A DNA stretch of 64,000 nucleotides from Symbiodinium natans. Lineage: Eukaryota > Sar > Dinophyceae > Suessiales > Symbiodiniaceae. The notes below the pieces were generated by a model. That model was not told the DNA's origin, ran no database searches, and was given only the letters and a program-made list of their open reading frames with translations. Location of the stretch: positions 532,831 through 596,830 of the forward strand of contig CAJNDS010002357.1 of NCBI GenBank assembly GCA_905221605.1, in the 5' to 3' direction. The position numbers and the translations under genes were made by a program. Below, piece by piece: positions 9,801 to 22,162 of this stretch. Position 1 is the first letter of the stretch; every line of letters starts with the position of its first letter.

Positions 9801-12800
9801 AGCAAAATGAGTTGGGCGAGTGCGGGTGGGGGCTCAGCTCGCCGTTGGAGCTTCTGGTATTCAAGTCTGATGAGCAACGGCTCCTACGAGAGCTCAATCA
9901 ACCTGTGACATCCCAGAGCTACCTTTGAGAATCTTCTTTTGCGGTTTACTAGGCTTGATCCCTGTTGATGACACGTGGTTTGCATTCCTAAGCTTAGTTC
10001 TACTGCCGCCTCCGTTTGCATGCTTAAGGCTTATATAGTTCTACTGCCGCCTCCTTGCCAAGTCCCTTCTACACCTGCCGTGAGCCCACAGAGCATTGAG
10101 GAACCCAAATCTTGACCCCTATCGGGAAAAATAGGGACCCCTAACACAGACCCCCAAACACTGGGATTTCCTGATAACAAGGACCATTAAGGACCCCAAG
10201 AAGCTACCCCCTCAATTTCGGAAATCACCGAACGTTTCAGGGGCCCTCCGGAACCTGCTCAGCCAGGTGCCTGAGCCCACTGTCGAGGAGACAGCCGCGC
10301 AGCCGAGCCTTACCTCTCCTCAAATCGCGGAGGGCTCTTTATGCCGTAGCATAGGGGTCGGAATAATTTCTAAGGGTGTTCCCTCATGGCCCCTTTTATG
10401 AACATACTATACTACCCCCCAAAACCCTGTTTTAATTACTAAGGCCCCTACGGTAGTGCTTTGCGCTTTGCGCCCAGGACATGTCTAGAGTCCAAGGCCC
10501 AAGGGTCTGCTTCACCTTATATATAGCTGGACATCTGAGAATCAGAAGCCCCCCCAAACCCTTGGATGCGCTGGCATTCATGTGCATCCAAGAGGTTCGT
10601 AGAACATGAAGTCGTCGAAGATGAGATACCTTCCAAATATTCGAAGCACAAAGCAAGTGGGTGATACACGGTGATATGTCTTGTTCTGCGGCAAAGCCCC
10701 AAGACTTTCACCCTCACGCCTCTTCCGCCAGGTGACCATCCTCAAGGGCCTCGCACGGAAGTACGAGGCGCACCACCGGCTCAGGTGCGCCCCATCGGGG
10801 AGCCTAATGGGGGGGGGGGGGTTTGGGAGCTGAGAGGGGCGGGGAGGCATCAGAAACCCGTAGCTTTCGGGTTTAGCCGTTCTGGTTTCCCAGCTAATCA
10901 ACCATTCTGGTTTCCGGTGTAGGCCTAGTTTCCGATTCTTCCGCTTCCGCTTTCCGATTCAGCTCCGGTGTCCGATTGAGCCATTCTGGTTTCATCTGGT
11001 TTCCGAGTCGACCTTTGGGATTTGAGTTCGGAGTTCTTGAAGCTTCCGGTGGTCGGTCGCGAGTCCCGGTTTTAAAAGCATGTTTGACGCAGCTTTTTAC
11101 GTTTCAGGATTATGGCGATGGGTCTCAGATTGTTCTGGGCGTGGGATGTGAGAAGATCGATGGGCGTTGGGATTGCTTCTGCGGTGCTTGACTTGGGTGC
11201 TAGGGTAGAGGCCTCGGCTTCAAGACGTACAGTGAACAACTCAGCACGAAGATGATGGTCGCAAGCGGAACCGAAGGGCGAGGACCAAATCCGGGTCCGT
11301 GAGGGCAGGTGTAGCCTTGCTAGAGCACTCGCGCTGAAGTGCATGGGTCAATGATTTTGATGGTTTTCGGGCCCAGGGCAGCTGAAAAGCCAAAGCGCCT
11401 CCTGAACAAGAGCCAGTCAGCGTAGAAGACGAAGATACCCGAAGTAAGGACAGTGTTGAAGAGCCAAGCGGGGACCCTCAAGACTGTAAAGCCAAGGAGA
11501 GCAGCTGCACTTGAGCTCCTTAACTTGGCAGGTACTCGGAGGAGGCTTTAGAGTCCTGTGTGAAGCTGGCTTCGCAGTACATCCAGGCAGGTGGGTTTCG
11601 GCCAGGTTGAGGGGGTGTTTGTGGTGGGGACGGGTGATGTAACCGAGGGTTTTGGCCTCGGCTGGTCGGAGATTGAGCCGTTTGGGACTGGGGTGTATGG
11701 CCTGGGATATTCAGAGTTTGCAGACGCGCTGCTTTGTACATTGACTTGTTCGCATTTTGTCACTCGACCTCGGTGTGACGTGGTTCGCTCCTATTTCGGC
11801 ATGTTTGATGATCCTCGGAATGCAGGCCAAAAGGCTGCGTATCTTCAGGGTGGGGATACTCCGGAAGATTCCATGTAAGAATTGAGCCAAGTTTGGGAGT
11901 CTGTTTGAGGGTTCATTGATTCGGACTCCGTGCGTTGAGGCTGGTGAAGCACTCCCTTCCCAACTCGCTCCGAAATCCCAAGCCATGCCAAACATAGACT
12001 CTGAATCACTGAACTCTCATCGCCCCCTTAACACTGCCTCGCAGGATCGGTATTTGCCTGACAAGGCCGGAGACTGAGCTGATTTGCAGATTCAGGAACG
12101 CCGAGCACAGGTGCTGAGGTCAGACTGGATCGCCGCCAGAAGTCTGTTGCAGCTGTTGCAGAGTTCGTAAGCCTACAAAATGTTCGTGAAATCCCCCGCG
12201 CGCAGTTCATACCCTAAACCCTAAACCCTAAACCCTAGACCCTAGACCCTAAACCCTAAACCCCAAACACTAAACTTTCCAGGCCATCGATGTCATGGAC
12301 GAGGCCGGCGCCCGCGTGCAGCTGCGGCAGAGCCTTGGCAGAACGTGTTGCTCTCGTTCCCCTTCTTTTGGAGAGAAGATCCAAAGATGGATTTGTGTTA
12401 TCAGGTCCACTTGACATGGGGATACATGGAAACAGGTAAGGGTAGGTGCGAATCGGTCTCGGCTTACTACAGCGGGTCGGCTCAAGACTGGGTTTTTGAG
12501 TTTAAGGTTTAAAGCTTAGAGGCTAGGGGTAATTGAGGAGTTCTAGGGCTTAGGGCTTAGGGTGGGCGATTCGATTCCCATCTTCGCGTACGATCTGCTG
12601 CGCCCTGCCCCATGAGATTTGCGCCCATCACGGTCTGATTCATACGGTCCGGTGCGCGCTTAGCGGAGTCTCACGAGGGCGTAGTATGTATAAGAGCATC
12701 TTAGCGGAAGCTCGAAGGCTACACAAGCGCCTGTAGACGCAAAGACATGTGAAGTCAGCGCGGACCCTAAACCCATCTAAACCCTAAGCCCCGGAGCCAA

Positions 12801-15800
12801 AAGCGCAAAAGCGCAGCCAGGAAAATAGGTTGGACGGTGCGAGATTTCGAGCCACAGGCACGCCTAGCAAACAGCCGGCCTGAATGCAAGCGCCGCAGCC
12901 AAGGAACGCCGACCTCCCCGAGGCAGCTCTCGAGGCACCGGAGTTTTTGTCTAGTCAGAGTATCATAGGTCCATAAGGTCTTAGCTTAATGGTGGTTCTC
13001 GACGAGAGCCGAGTGGTCCTTCTTGCTTGCAATCTGGTTGCAGTTGTGCTGAATCCATGGGGACATGCTACTCAAACGAAAGTGAGCACCCGAGCGCAAG
13101 GCTATGTACATGCCTTCGATCCCAATCCGGTGCACGATGACATCGCAGCTAGTGGGGCGGGGCCGAATGGCAGGTGGCGGGGGGGGTTGGATCCGTGCTC
13201 ATCGACACGTAGCTCGTTGCAGTGTGCACGGGGTCAAAACACCAACTTCGAGTGCTCAAGGGGGTGTGCTTACGAAAGCTCCATCCGCATCAGCTCCGAA
13301 CCTTCAAGTGAGGCGAGAAAAGAGCTTCGAGAGATGGAGGCCAAGAAAGAGGAGGCGGCAGTCGAAATGTGACAGTTCTGCTGCGAATGGAGCATGCCCA
13401 ATGTGTGCCTGTCTATCTGAAGAAGGCACATAAGTCACGTACCGAGTACTGGGGACTTCTGAATGACATTTCGGATAGGGTGCGATGTAGTAGCCCTGCT
13501 CTCTACATCTTGAGAAGCCGGAATGCCAGCAGCGGACCAGGCCGTCAGGGAACAGAACTATGAGGAGGCAGCTAAATGCCGCGCAGAAGAGGCCTTGGGA
13601 AAACTGAGATACAAGCGTTTCAACACGACGTAAGTTTCACGTGGTCGCTTCATTGTAAATCCCAATCCCCGGCCTCTAAGATCGTTGCTTCCCTTTCAAA
13701 ACTTGCGTTGCTGCCAACGTTTGTTCGTCGCGAGGGTCCGTCGTCGGGGTTTTCGGGTCAGGGGTTTAAAGTTGGACACAAGGGATGGGTCGCTGAGTTT
13801 ATGCCATGTGGACGTTAAGCCGGCACACCTTGTTGTTGAAAGCCTTTGTTTTCCATCGTTTGTAGCAAATGTGCAAATGGTCCACGGCTCGACGCCCGAA
13901 AGAAGCGCAATCTTGAACTGCAATCTTCCAAGCCGACCTTCCTGCGCTTTGCAGCAGTTCTTGGAACGCTGTAGGGCACGTCCGGCGTGTGTTCCCTGAC
14001 TGCAGATCAAGCTGAAGAAAAAGATCAAGCGTTTGGCCGGCGACCTAGCCGACGGGATTTTACCATGCTCACGTTTAGTGTCCTACCCGAATCGCGAGCC
14101 CTATATCCTGTAGATCATCCATCATCCTACATCCATGCAGCTCCAACCCAACAGAAACCCTTTGTGCTCTGTGCCTCGGGTTCAGCCTTTCGGGTATGGA
14201 GTAGCTTAAGCTTTCTATATGGCTTAGAGGCTCTTGCTGAACCTAGCCGCACATCCCCCTGCTCCCGAACGAAAGCCTAGACACAAACACCAACTGTCTC
14301 GTGGCTCAGGCCAAGGAGGCAGAGGAGGCCCCAAAAGAGGCGCGCGCACCAGAATTTCACCCATGTGCTGGTAGCTCACCCACTGCAGTGCTTCGAGTGG
14401 CAATCGTGGGCATCCTTCCCACATTCGCAGCAAACAAACATAGCCCAGTGGTGCTCGCTTTCCCAATGATACTTGGCCGCCTCACGAGTGCAGGCTGGAA
14501 GTTGACAGAGGGCCAGACTTTTGCTTCCACTTGCTAGCCTCCTTGGGTTTGAGATGTGGGGGTTTGGGCTGTAGCAGCCATTCCTCCCCAGCCACCATAT
14601 GCCTTTGAGGAGCTGTAGGCACTGCAGGCCTTCAGAAGCCCAACCTGAGCCCTCTTCCTCGGCCAATCCAAGCCCCTCCTGGATCTTCCCGGGCCCCTAC
14701 AGCCCTATCACCCAGACCTTCTTCCTGAATTTCTTGCAGGAGCCTGTCACTGCAAGTGCAGTTGCTGAGGCTTGGGGGTTCAGTTGGGGATTGATGTGGA
14801 AGAGCATTTACTCACTGTTACATGACTCCGGCGCACGCTCGATCCTAAGGGCCGGTGGTACTAAATGCTGACATCAGCGGCAAAAGCAAACAGCAACATC
14901 AGCAAAGGCAGGCATCTGCTCTAGCCGGGGTAGTTTGAAGGACAGCTGGTGTCAAAGCTTCGTGCTCCAACAGAATGCTCCAAGTTTCTGATCCTTTGCC
15001 ATCCGGTCCGGGTGCGTCAGGCGCAAACGGCCGCCAAGCCCCAGGACCTGCGCATGTGGCATACTGGGTTACCCAGCCCTAACCCCGTCTGCGGCCTTCG
15101 GGTAGATGTCGGGTTTAGGCCGAACGAGAACGCGGTGCCGCAGTAAACCTCGCACAGATCGAGGTACTGGGCGTGTAAGCCCAAGGGTGCGCTTTGGGTT
15201 TCTTTGGTTGGTGGTCTCTTTGAGCAGGGTACTAGTATCTGTTTTGTAGGGGGCTTGAAAGGTTATCTACGGGCTATATTGAGGTATAAGGGTAACAGAG
15301 AAAGAGGCTTCTTGTTGAAGGTCAAGCTCCGAAACCTCCTTTCGCTCGCAGCTCTCAACCTACAGACCCGAAGTCATGAGACCCGGATTTGCCACAATAA
15401 GGGACCCCGAGAATAGACCCCCAAATAGTATGATCCTCCTTATCATCACAATGAGGTACCCCAAGTATCGTTTACCCCCCAAGTCATGCTCCAACCACCA
15501 AAGCCTCGAAAGCCGCGGAGGAGGCCGCCGCACCTGCGGAGGAGGAAGAAGACGACGAGGATTTCCAGGCAGAAATGGGTTTCAAAGTTGCTGGGTTTCC
15601 GAAAGTAGCGGTACCCTGTTTGGGGTTCCTTTAAGGGGATTCTATGCCATCTGGGGTATGAAAGGGGTACCCTCCATTTTGGGAATGCCCATTTACTGGG
15701 CATACAGTGGTTTGAGTGTAGCGGTTGCGCAAGTCTGGAGGGCATCAGGTAGAATTCCCCCCCTCCCCCCCCCCCCCCCCCCCTCCCCCCCCCTCCCCCC

Positions 15801-18800
15801 GAAAGTTCCCACGTGAACGCCTCTGCCCTCAGGAGGAGATCCCGCTCGTTTCCGAGGCCGACGTGGCGCAGGCATTTGCCCAAGAGGGGCTCCAAAACCC
15901 GAATCCCACGGCTCCTCAGTCCCGCACCCTCGAAAAACCTTTTGCTCTCCCAAAAGTCGTCTTGTTGAGGCTTTTCAGCGTGAGTTGAAAGTTTATAAGG
16001 GTTAAGAATCCTGTGTCAGCCCAGGGCTCCTGTGGGCAGCAACGGCCAGTTCGGCCAGTGTTTTGCTGTGATGCCTACAACACCTCCAAAAACCGCAATA
16101 CAGCTTCTCGAACGAATCACAGAAGCCTGCCGGAGGTGGTTTCCAAGTGGACGGGCGTTCCCGTGGACAAGGCTCGCAAGTAACGTGTACAACGTTTTCT
16201 GGCGTTAAGGATTCGAGGTCTCACAGGCAATGACTCGAAGTTGCAGGGACTCAATCTTCATGTACAGATTCAGCTTCGCACCCGGAAGATTGTCTACATA
16301 CATGAAACATAGTAGCGACTTGAAAGGAGCAGCAGAGCAGTTCAGAAGTTTCTCTGTGCGCTTGAAGCGCCATCTCTGGCCAGCGACCAGACCAATGCCA
16401 CATTCTTGGTTTTGTTGCTTTTCGAACGGCGTCTGCGAATCATATCCAGGCTGTGTGAACACATCCTCCATAAAAAACGTCGGGACCCCTAAACGCACCG
16501 AGAAAGTATAGTTGCCAGAGTCCATGAAGTTCAGGACCGAGTCAAAAGCTCCTGGCCTGAGGTGAGCACCGACGAGAGCGCCAGGTTGGTAGCCCTCGGG
16601 GGGGGGGGGGGGGGGGGGGGGGGGGAAATTAGCTGAGGCTCATCTGGCTGCACTTTGCGACTTGCGCAGTAGCCTTGCCACAACGCCCCGCCACATGATT
16701 CGAGCGTGACCTCAAAGTCTGCCTTTCTTCGCGCAGGAGACGCTTCATGATCGAGTGATCGGCCAGGAAGAGGCAGTTACAGCCGTGTCCAAGGCGACTG
16801 GATGGGACAGGGCAAGTGAGGAAAAGCGGAGGATTCGGGCACAGAGTTTCCCCCCAAACCCTGAACTGAAGGGGCAACCACAAGATTCTCAGGGGGAGGA
16901 ACCGCATTGTTTAGGGTTGGGGGTTTAGGAAGTTTAGGGCCAATCCCAAGACCCCCTTCTAATCTCAAGCGCCCGAAACCTTGAACCCCAAGCGAGGGGG
17001 GAGGGGCGCGATTCCAGGCCGTCCGCAGAGCCCGCTCCGGGTTAAAGAATCCGAATCGGCCCATCGCAGCTCGGCGCAAAGCAGTTTCGGCGCCTGGGGG
17101 GGAGTGGCAAGTCTGAACTGAATATTACTGTAGGATGTAATTTTGTATCTAGTGAGTGTAGAGATCGGCGCGTGAAGGAGATCAAGCGGCTCAGTGATCT
17201 CGAGTGCTTTCATGGTTCAGGGGCTCTGTGGCTGTGGGGTCGAGGGGGTCCAGGGTTCTCAGGTTCGGGTTTGGGTCAGATGCCCAGGGTTTACTTCGTG
17301 ATTTTGCCAGAAGCTTCAGCGTTCTGGTTCCTACTTGTACCTCCGGCTCACTACCTCCGGCCCCTGTAGCTCAGAAGGGCCCTGGCTTTCTGATCTTCAC
17401 TCAGGCTTCGGGGAGTTTCTGCAAGCGTGGTTCACACCATATAGAAAAGACGAGTAGCACCAAGTAGCCGCATCGCACCCTGAATCCCTTGCAAAGCCCG
17501 AACTGCAAGGCCTCGTTCATCTTCTGTGGCCCTACCGGTGTGGGCAAGACGGAGCTGTGTAAGGCAGGATTCCGGGACTGAGGGTTTAGGGTTTAGGGTT
17601 TGTCATTTAGGGCTTGACACAGGGGATTCGGGGTTAGGGCGCTGCGCAGTTCTCAGATTTGTATATAGTGTTTGGGGGGTTTAGGAGTTGTCCCTTTGGG
17701 TCAGCTTGGAGGACAAAGGTACCAGGCCCACTGCGATCAAGATAGCAGCCGTGGGGATTAAAGTGCAATTCAAGAAAACTAGGGAGCATCTACCCGAGCT
17801 GGAGAGTGGACAGTTGGGATTGGGAGTCATGTTTCACTATCTGATAGGTTTCGTGCCAAACTTGTCTGTTTCAAAACCCTAGCAACTCCTCACCCCTGAA
17901 ACCAGAGCCCCTCAAACCTTGGTGCCCCATGCAAGAATGCCTGAGGCTCTGTCTGCGGCATATTTCGGCAAGGAGGATGCCATGATCCGCCTGGACATGA
18001 GCGAGCCGCGGCGGGAGCAGCGTTGGGTTGAATTCACGGCTCAAGGGCTTGGGTGCAGCTTAGGCTTTTTGTGGCGTGTTGGCTCCAAAGCACGGGGGTT
18101 CTTGGCACAGAACATTCGGCTAAGTTCAAGCTCCGAAGTGCTGTGGGCCACCATCTGCACCGGACACTTTAAGTGTTCAGGCTCCTAAGCAGCACGGGCC
18201 AGCAGTCCGCATAAAGTATCAGCCAAGTTTGAAACTGCTACCACTAGCCCGCGTCTGAAACTTTTCGGCCGGGTTCAGGCTTCGCGGTAGTCGTACGGGT
18301 CACCAAACCGCATCGCACAGTCGGCCAAGCAAGTTCAGAGCCCAAACTGCATGCGGGCCACCAGCTCCTGAAACTAGTGTTCGGCACTGGCTTCGGAAGC
18401 TACTAGCATCCAGTGTTAAGGCCTGAGGGCGGCACGGCCGTCAGATCAGTCTGCGGACAAACTCAAGCTTGACAAGCATGTTCAAGCTACCGGTGTAGAC
18501 CGCAAAGAGCAAAGACATCAGAGATGAGCACAGCAAGTCGTACCGATAGGCGCAGGAGGGGGGGGTGGTGGAGGGCCCAACCAGGGGGGGGACACCATGG
18601 GGCGGCTACGACACGAACGTTCTGCTTTAAACTCTAAACGTAAGAACGTCACAACAGCACTGTTCATTCCTTGAACAAGAAGCAAGTTTATTCCCAAGCT
18701 GAACACTGCGAAACCGAAACCCTACATGTAGTATCCTCCTCAAGAATCGGCCTTAGTTTGAGAAGCCTCCCCTTGCATCTAAGGAATTCATGGAGAGGCC

Positions 18801-21800
18801 GGAGTCCAGAATGCGCAACCGCACTGCAGCTGTTTGACGGGCTTCCGGGTGAACGGTTTGACTTCCTCGAATCCTCCAAGGGGCCTGACTCTACAGCACA
18901 GCCAGGATACTGAGCGTCACAAATCTCAATCCCCAGGCCCTCGGAACAATTACTGATAGTATTCCCTTCGGGTCCCTCTATAATTTCTACTACCATAACC
19001 CGCAAAAAAATATAGGCCCTCAAGTTCTGGCCACTTTGGAAGGCACACCGTCTCGAAGCTAATTGGCAGCCCGCCCGGCTACGTTGGCTATGACGAGGTG
19101 GGGGGGTTTGGGCTTTTGAATTCCTTTGAACGGTGGGTTGATATTGCTGTTATTGGTGAGGGTATATCAGGTTCCTTTCTAATATTGGTGAGTGTGTATG
19201 TCTCCTTTTGGGGATACAAGGCATATACACCCTACTTCCTTCGAAGGGAGGGGATGAGGATGCGTGTCAAAGGGGCAACCTCTGGGCACCGCTTCCGCTG
19301 ATCCTAAGCCCGTCCTCTGCCCTTGAGCCCTTCACCTAAGTGCAGGAGAGCCAACTAACCGACGGCGTGCGGCGCCGCCCGTACAGCCTGGTCCTCTTCG
19401 ACGAGGTGCCGACAATCCTAGGTTCCGCCCGCCCCCAAACCCTCACTACGCCCTACTTTGGGTTCGTGTTGAACAAACGCCACAGCCCAAGACCTGAGAA
19501 TCCCAACCACCCTCTATCCCAGATCCTCTTCCAGATTCGGGTTTTGGGTCGATGGGGTTTGGGTTCAGGGTGTCAGGGCTGAGGGCTTGTGGGGTCGGCC
19601 CGGCCACGAGCCTGAAGGCCTGGACCGTATGCCATGTGGTTTCCGAGGTACGACTCTAGGTTTCTTTGCGCTAGAGCAGCACTGCAGCCGCGCGACCGCA
19701 CATCGGATCAGGCTTTGCCGATCACAATCCCTGGACTGCGCCCTGTTCCAATCTCGCAATATCAGGAAGCCCAAACCCACGCTGCGCACGAACGCCGTAG
19801 AAAAGCACTCCGACTTCTACAGTACAAGACAGGTCGAAAAGGCGCATCCGGACGTCTTCAACCTGTGCCTGCAGATCCTGGAGGAGAGCTTGGCTTCCTG
19901 GGCTCCTTAGGTTTTAGGGTTTAGGGTTTAGGGTTTAGGGTTTAGGGTTTAGGGTTTAGGGCTAGCGCTCGAAGCTCTGCTCTTAGAGTCTTGGGGGCAG
20001 CCTGGTGTTTTCTATGTGTGCGTATGTATACACATAATGTCTATGGTAACCGCCATTGATCCAACACTCCCTTGATCCACTGCCGACGCACGCTTCTGGG
20101 GTGACCCCGGGCAGGAATTCGCAGCACCCTCATGGGATCTGATTAGTTCAAGTTCTAGCAGTACTAAAACGAGTTACATTCGGTTGAGAAAGAGTCAGTG
20201 ATTCATCTTCAGTAGCTTGCACTGAGGACATGCGTGGGAGTTTAACTTTTCACCAGTTGGTGATCCTCAGAGCAGGTTCTAGTGTTTTGGGATATTGAAA
20301 ATAGAGCCAGAAAGCCTCGACAAAACCAAAACACCCAACACTTACACCGTCCTCAGCTCCGTTGCTCCGGATTTTGGCGTCTGGAAGGCTGTTTGCCGAA
20401 CCAAGTAGAGAGAATCGGAGAGTTCAGGCACCAAGCAGTAATCAGAAGACGCACGTGGATGTTAGTTCATAGAGTCATAGATGTCCATGCATCTTTTGGT
20501 GTTCCCATCCACCTTGCACAGCACTATGACAGGCAGGTGAGTAGCGTGTTTGAGTACAAGAAGTACTACGGACAACGGGCTTTGTACATCAAGGATGCCT
20601 GCGGAACTCATTCGTTTGACGAGGCTATTGCACGGGAAGGAAGAGAAAGCAGCTCAAGGGATGTATACGCATATCCATGTACATACGTGTATACACACAC
20701 TGATGTTCATATTCATATTGGCATCAATATTCTTTCAATATTTACATTCAATGCCCCAGACACGCTCAATCCCCCAAACCCGACAGGATGGCCGTCTCAC
20801 TGACTCCAAAGGCAGGACGGTGTCGTTCAAGAACGTGCCTCGGGCAGCAGAGTTCCCACAAGCTCCAACGCTGACTCGCCTGCGAGAGGTCGTAAATCGT
20901 AAGTTGGTTTTGCACAGTCGCTTACACGCTGTTCCAACTTTGATCCCACTAAGCTTTGCTTTGGCCCCCGCACAGAGCCCCCACAACCCGAAACCTGTTT
21001 TCCCTCTTCTCCGTTCGCCACTGAGACTCTGATCATCATGACGTCGAACGTCGGTGCCAAGGCAGGTCGCGCTTGGCAAACTTCTGCCGTCTGCACCCTG
21101 TGCCGCTATAACCTCCCGCAACTGCAAGCCTTTCGTGTGAGTTGGAGCCGGGATTTCTTGAAGTGCGGAGGCCATCGAGAAGGGCCTGCTGGGTGGGGGC
21201 GGCTTAGGGTGCTGCACTCAGGACAGTTTTGTCTTGGCCTTGCATGCTGTCTGTGGTACACTTAACGCACACTTGGCGCCCGCCCCGGCAACCCTTACGT
21301 ACCTGAAGAGACCTCATGGCAGTCTGTTAGCCGTGATGCTTTGGCTTAGTGAAAACCGCAGTGTGGTCGCATGTAGCACTGTCCGTCATGCATTATGGAA
21401 GTCGCATCCCTCGCCCACGACACCGTGAAAAGGTTGCGGGTTTTACAGGAGTCAGAAACCTGCACTGCACATTGCGCAAAGGGCGAGTCGGCTGTGGGCC
21501 ATGGTTGTTTGGGGGCTGCAAGGATGAAATCTGGTTGCCATCGCTGGGATCTGCAAGGGTCAAGGCTTTGGGCTTTTCCCTGTTAGGATGTTTGGGGTTC
21601 TTAGGCCCTTGCTTAAATGCTTAAAGGGTCATCGCCCTTTATCACTGTCTCTACAGAACAGTTTAGAGGTTTCAATTTTTAGAGCCTGAAACCTATACTG
21701 CCCCCAAAGCACAGCCTAATGTTCAATGGCAAACCCCTGGTTGCAAGTTGGAAAACACCAACAGCACGCCTTGTACCAAAGCCCTTCAGGTTCTAGGGGT

Positions 21801-22113
21801 GATACACATGAACCTCGGCTTTATGCGTTGAGGTTCTCCGGGCTTGAAGAAGACGTCGACACCTCCAACTACCAGAGGCCGCTGTTGCAAGACACATCCG
21901 CCGGGACTCCAGGTCTTGAGATTCAAAGCTTCAGGTCTTAGGGCACCGGCCACAATGTTGTCTTTCCACTCTCCCTCTCTCCTCTCTCTATCGCGTTCTC
22001 TCTCTCTCTCTGTTTCTCTCTTTCTCCCTCTCCCTCTCTCTCCCTCTCTCTCCCTCTCTCTCCCTCTCTCTCCCTCTCTCTCCCTCTCTCTCCCTCTCTC
22101 TCCCTCTCTCTCC

Positions 22114-22162
<49 letters not shown>

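Larger units (their letters stand above)
6566..10004. repeat. Tandem duplication of a ~1.7 kb block, two copies
   Basis: Copy 1 runs 6566-8291 and copy 2 runs 8292-10004. They begin alike (TGAGGGCTGCTGGAGA) and end alike (GGCTTAGTTCTACT or close). Most of the length is near identical, intronic C tracts included. Visible differences are a 4-base indel near 8458, an 8-base indel near 7258 and a few substitutions. High identity in non-coding parts indicates a recent duplication. Confidence 0.93.

Noticed and set aside
12561-12600. tRNA T-arm-like GATTCGATTCCC
   Set aside because: No matching acceptor, D or anticodon stems could be built around it.
15446-15988. Poly-Gly and poly-Pro open frames
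   Set aside because: They are produced by the C tract at 15757-15800. Only the short exons at 15504 and 15833 on + fit ClpC.
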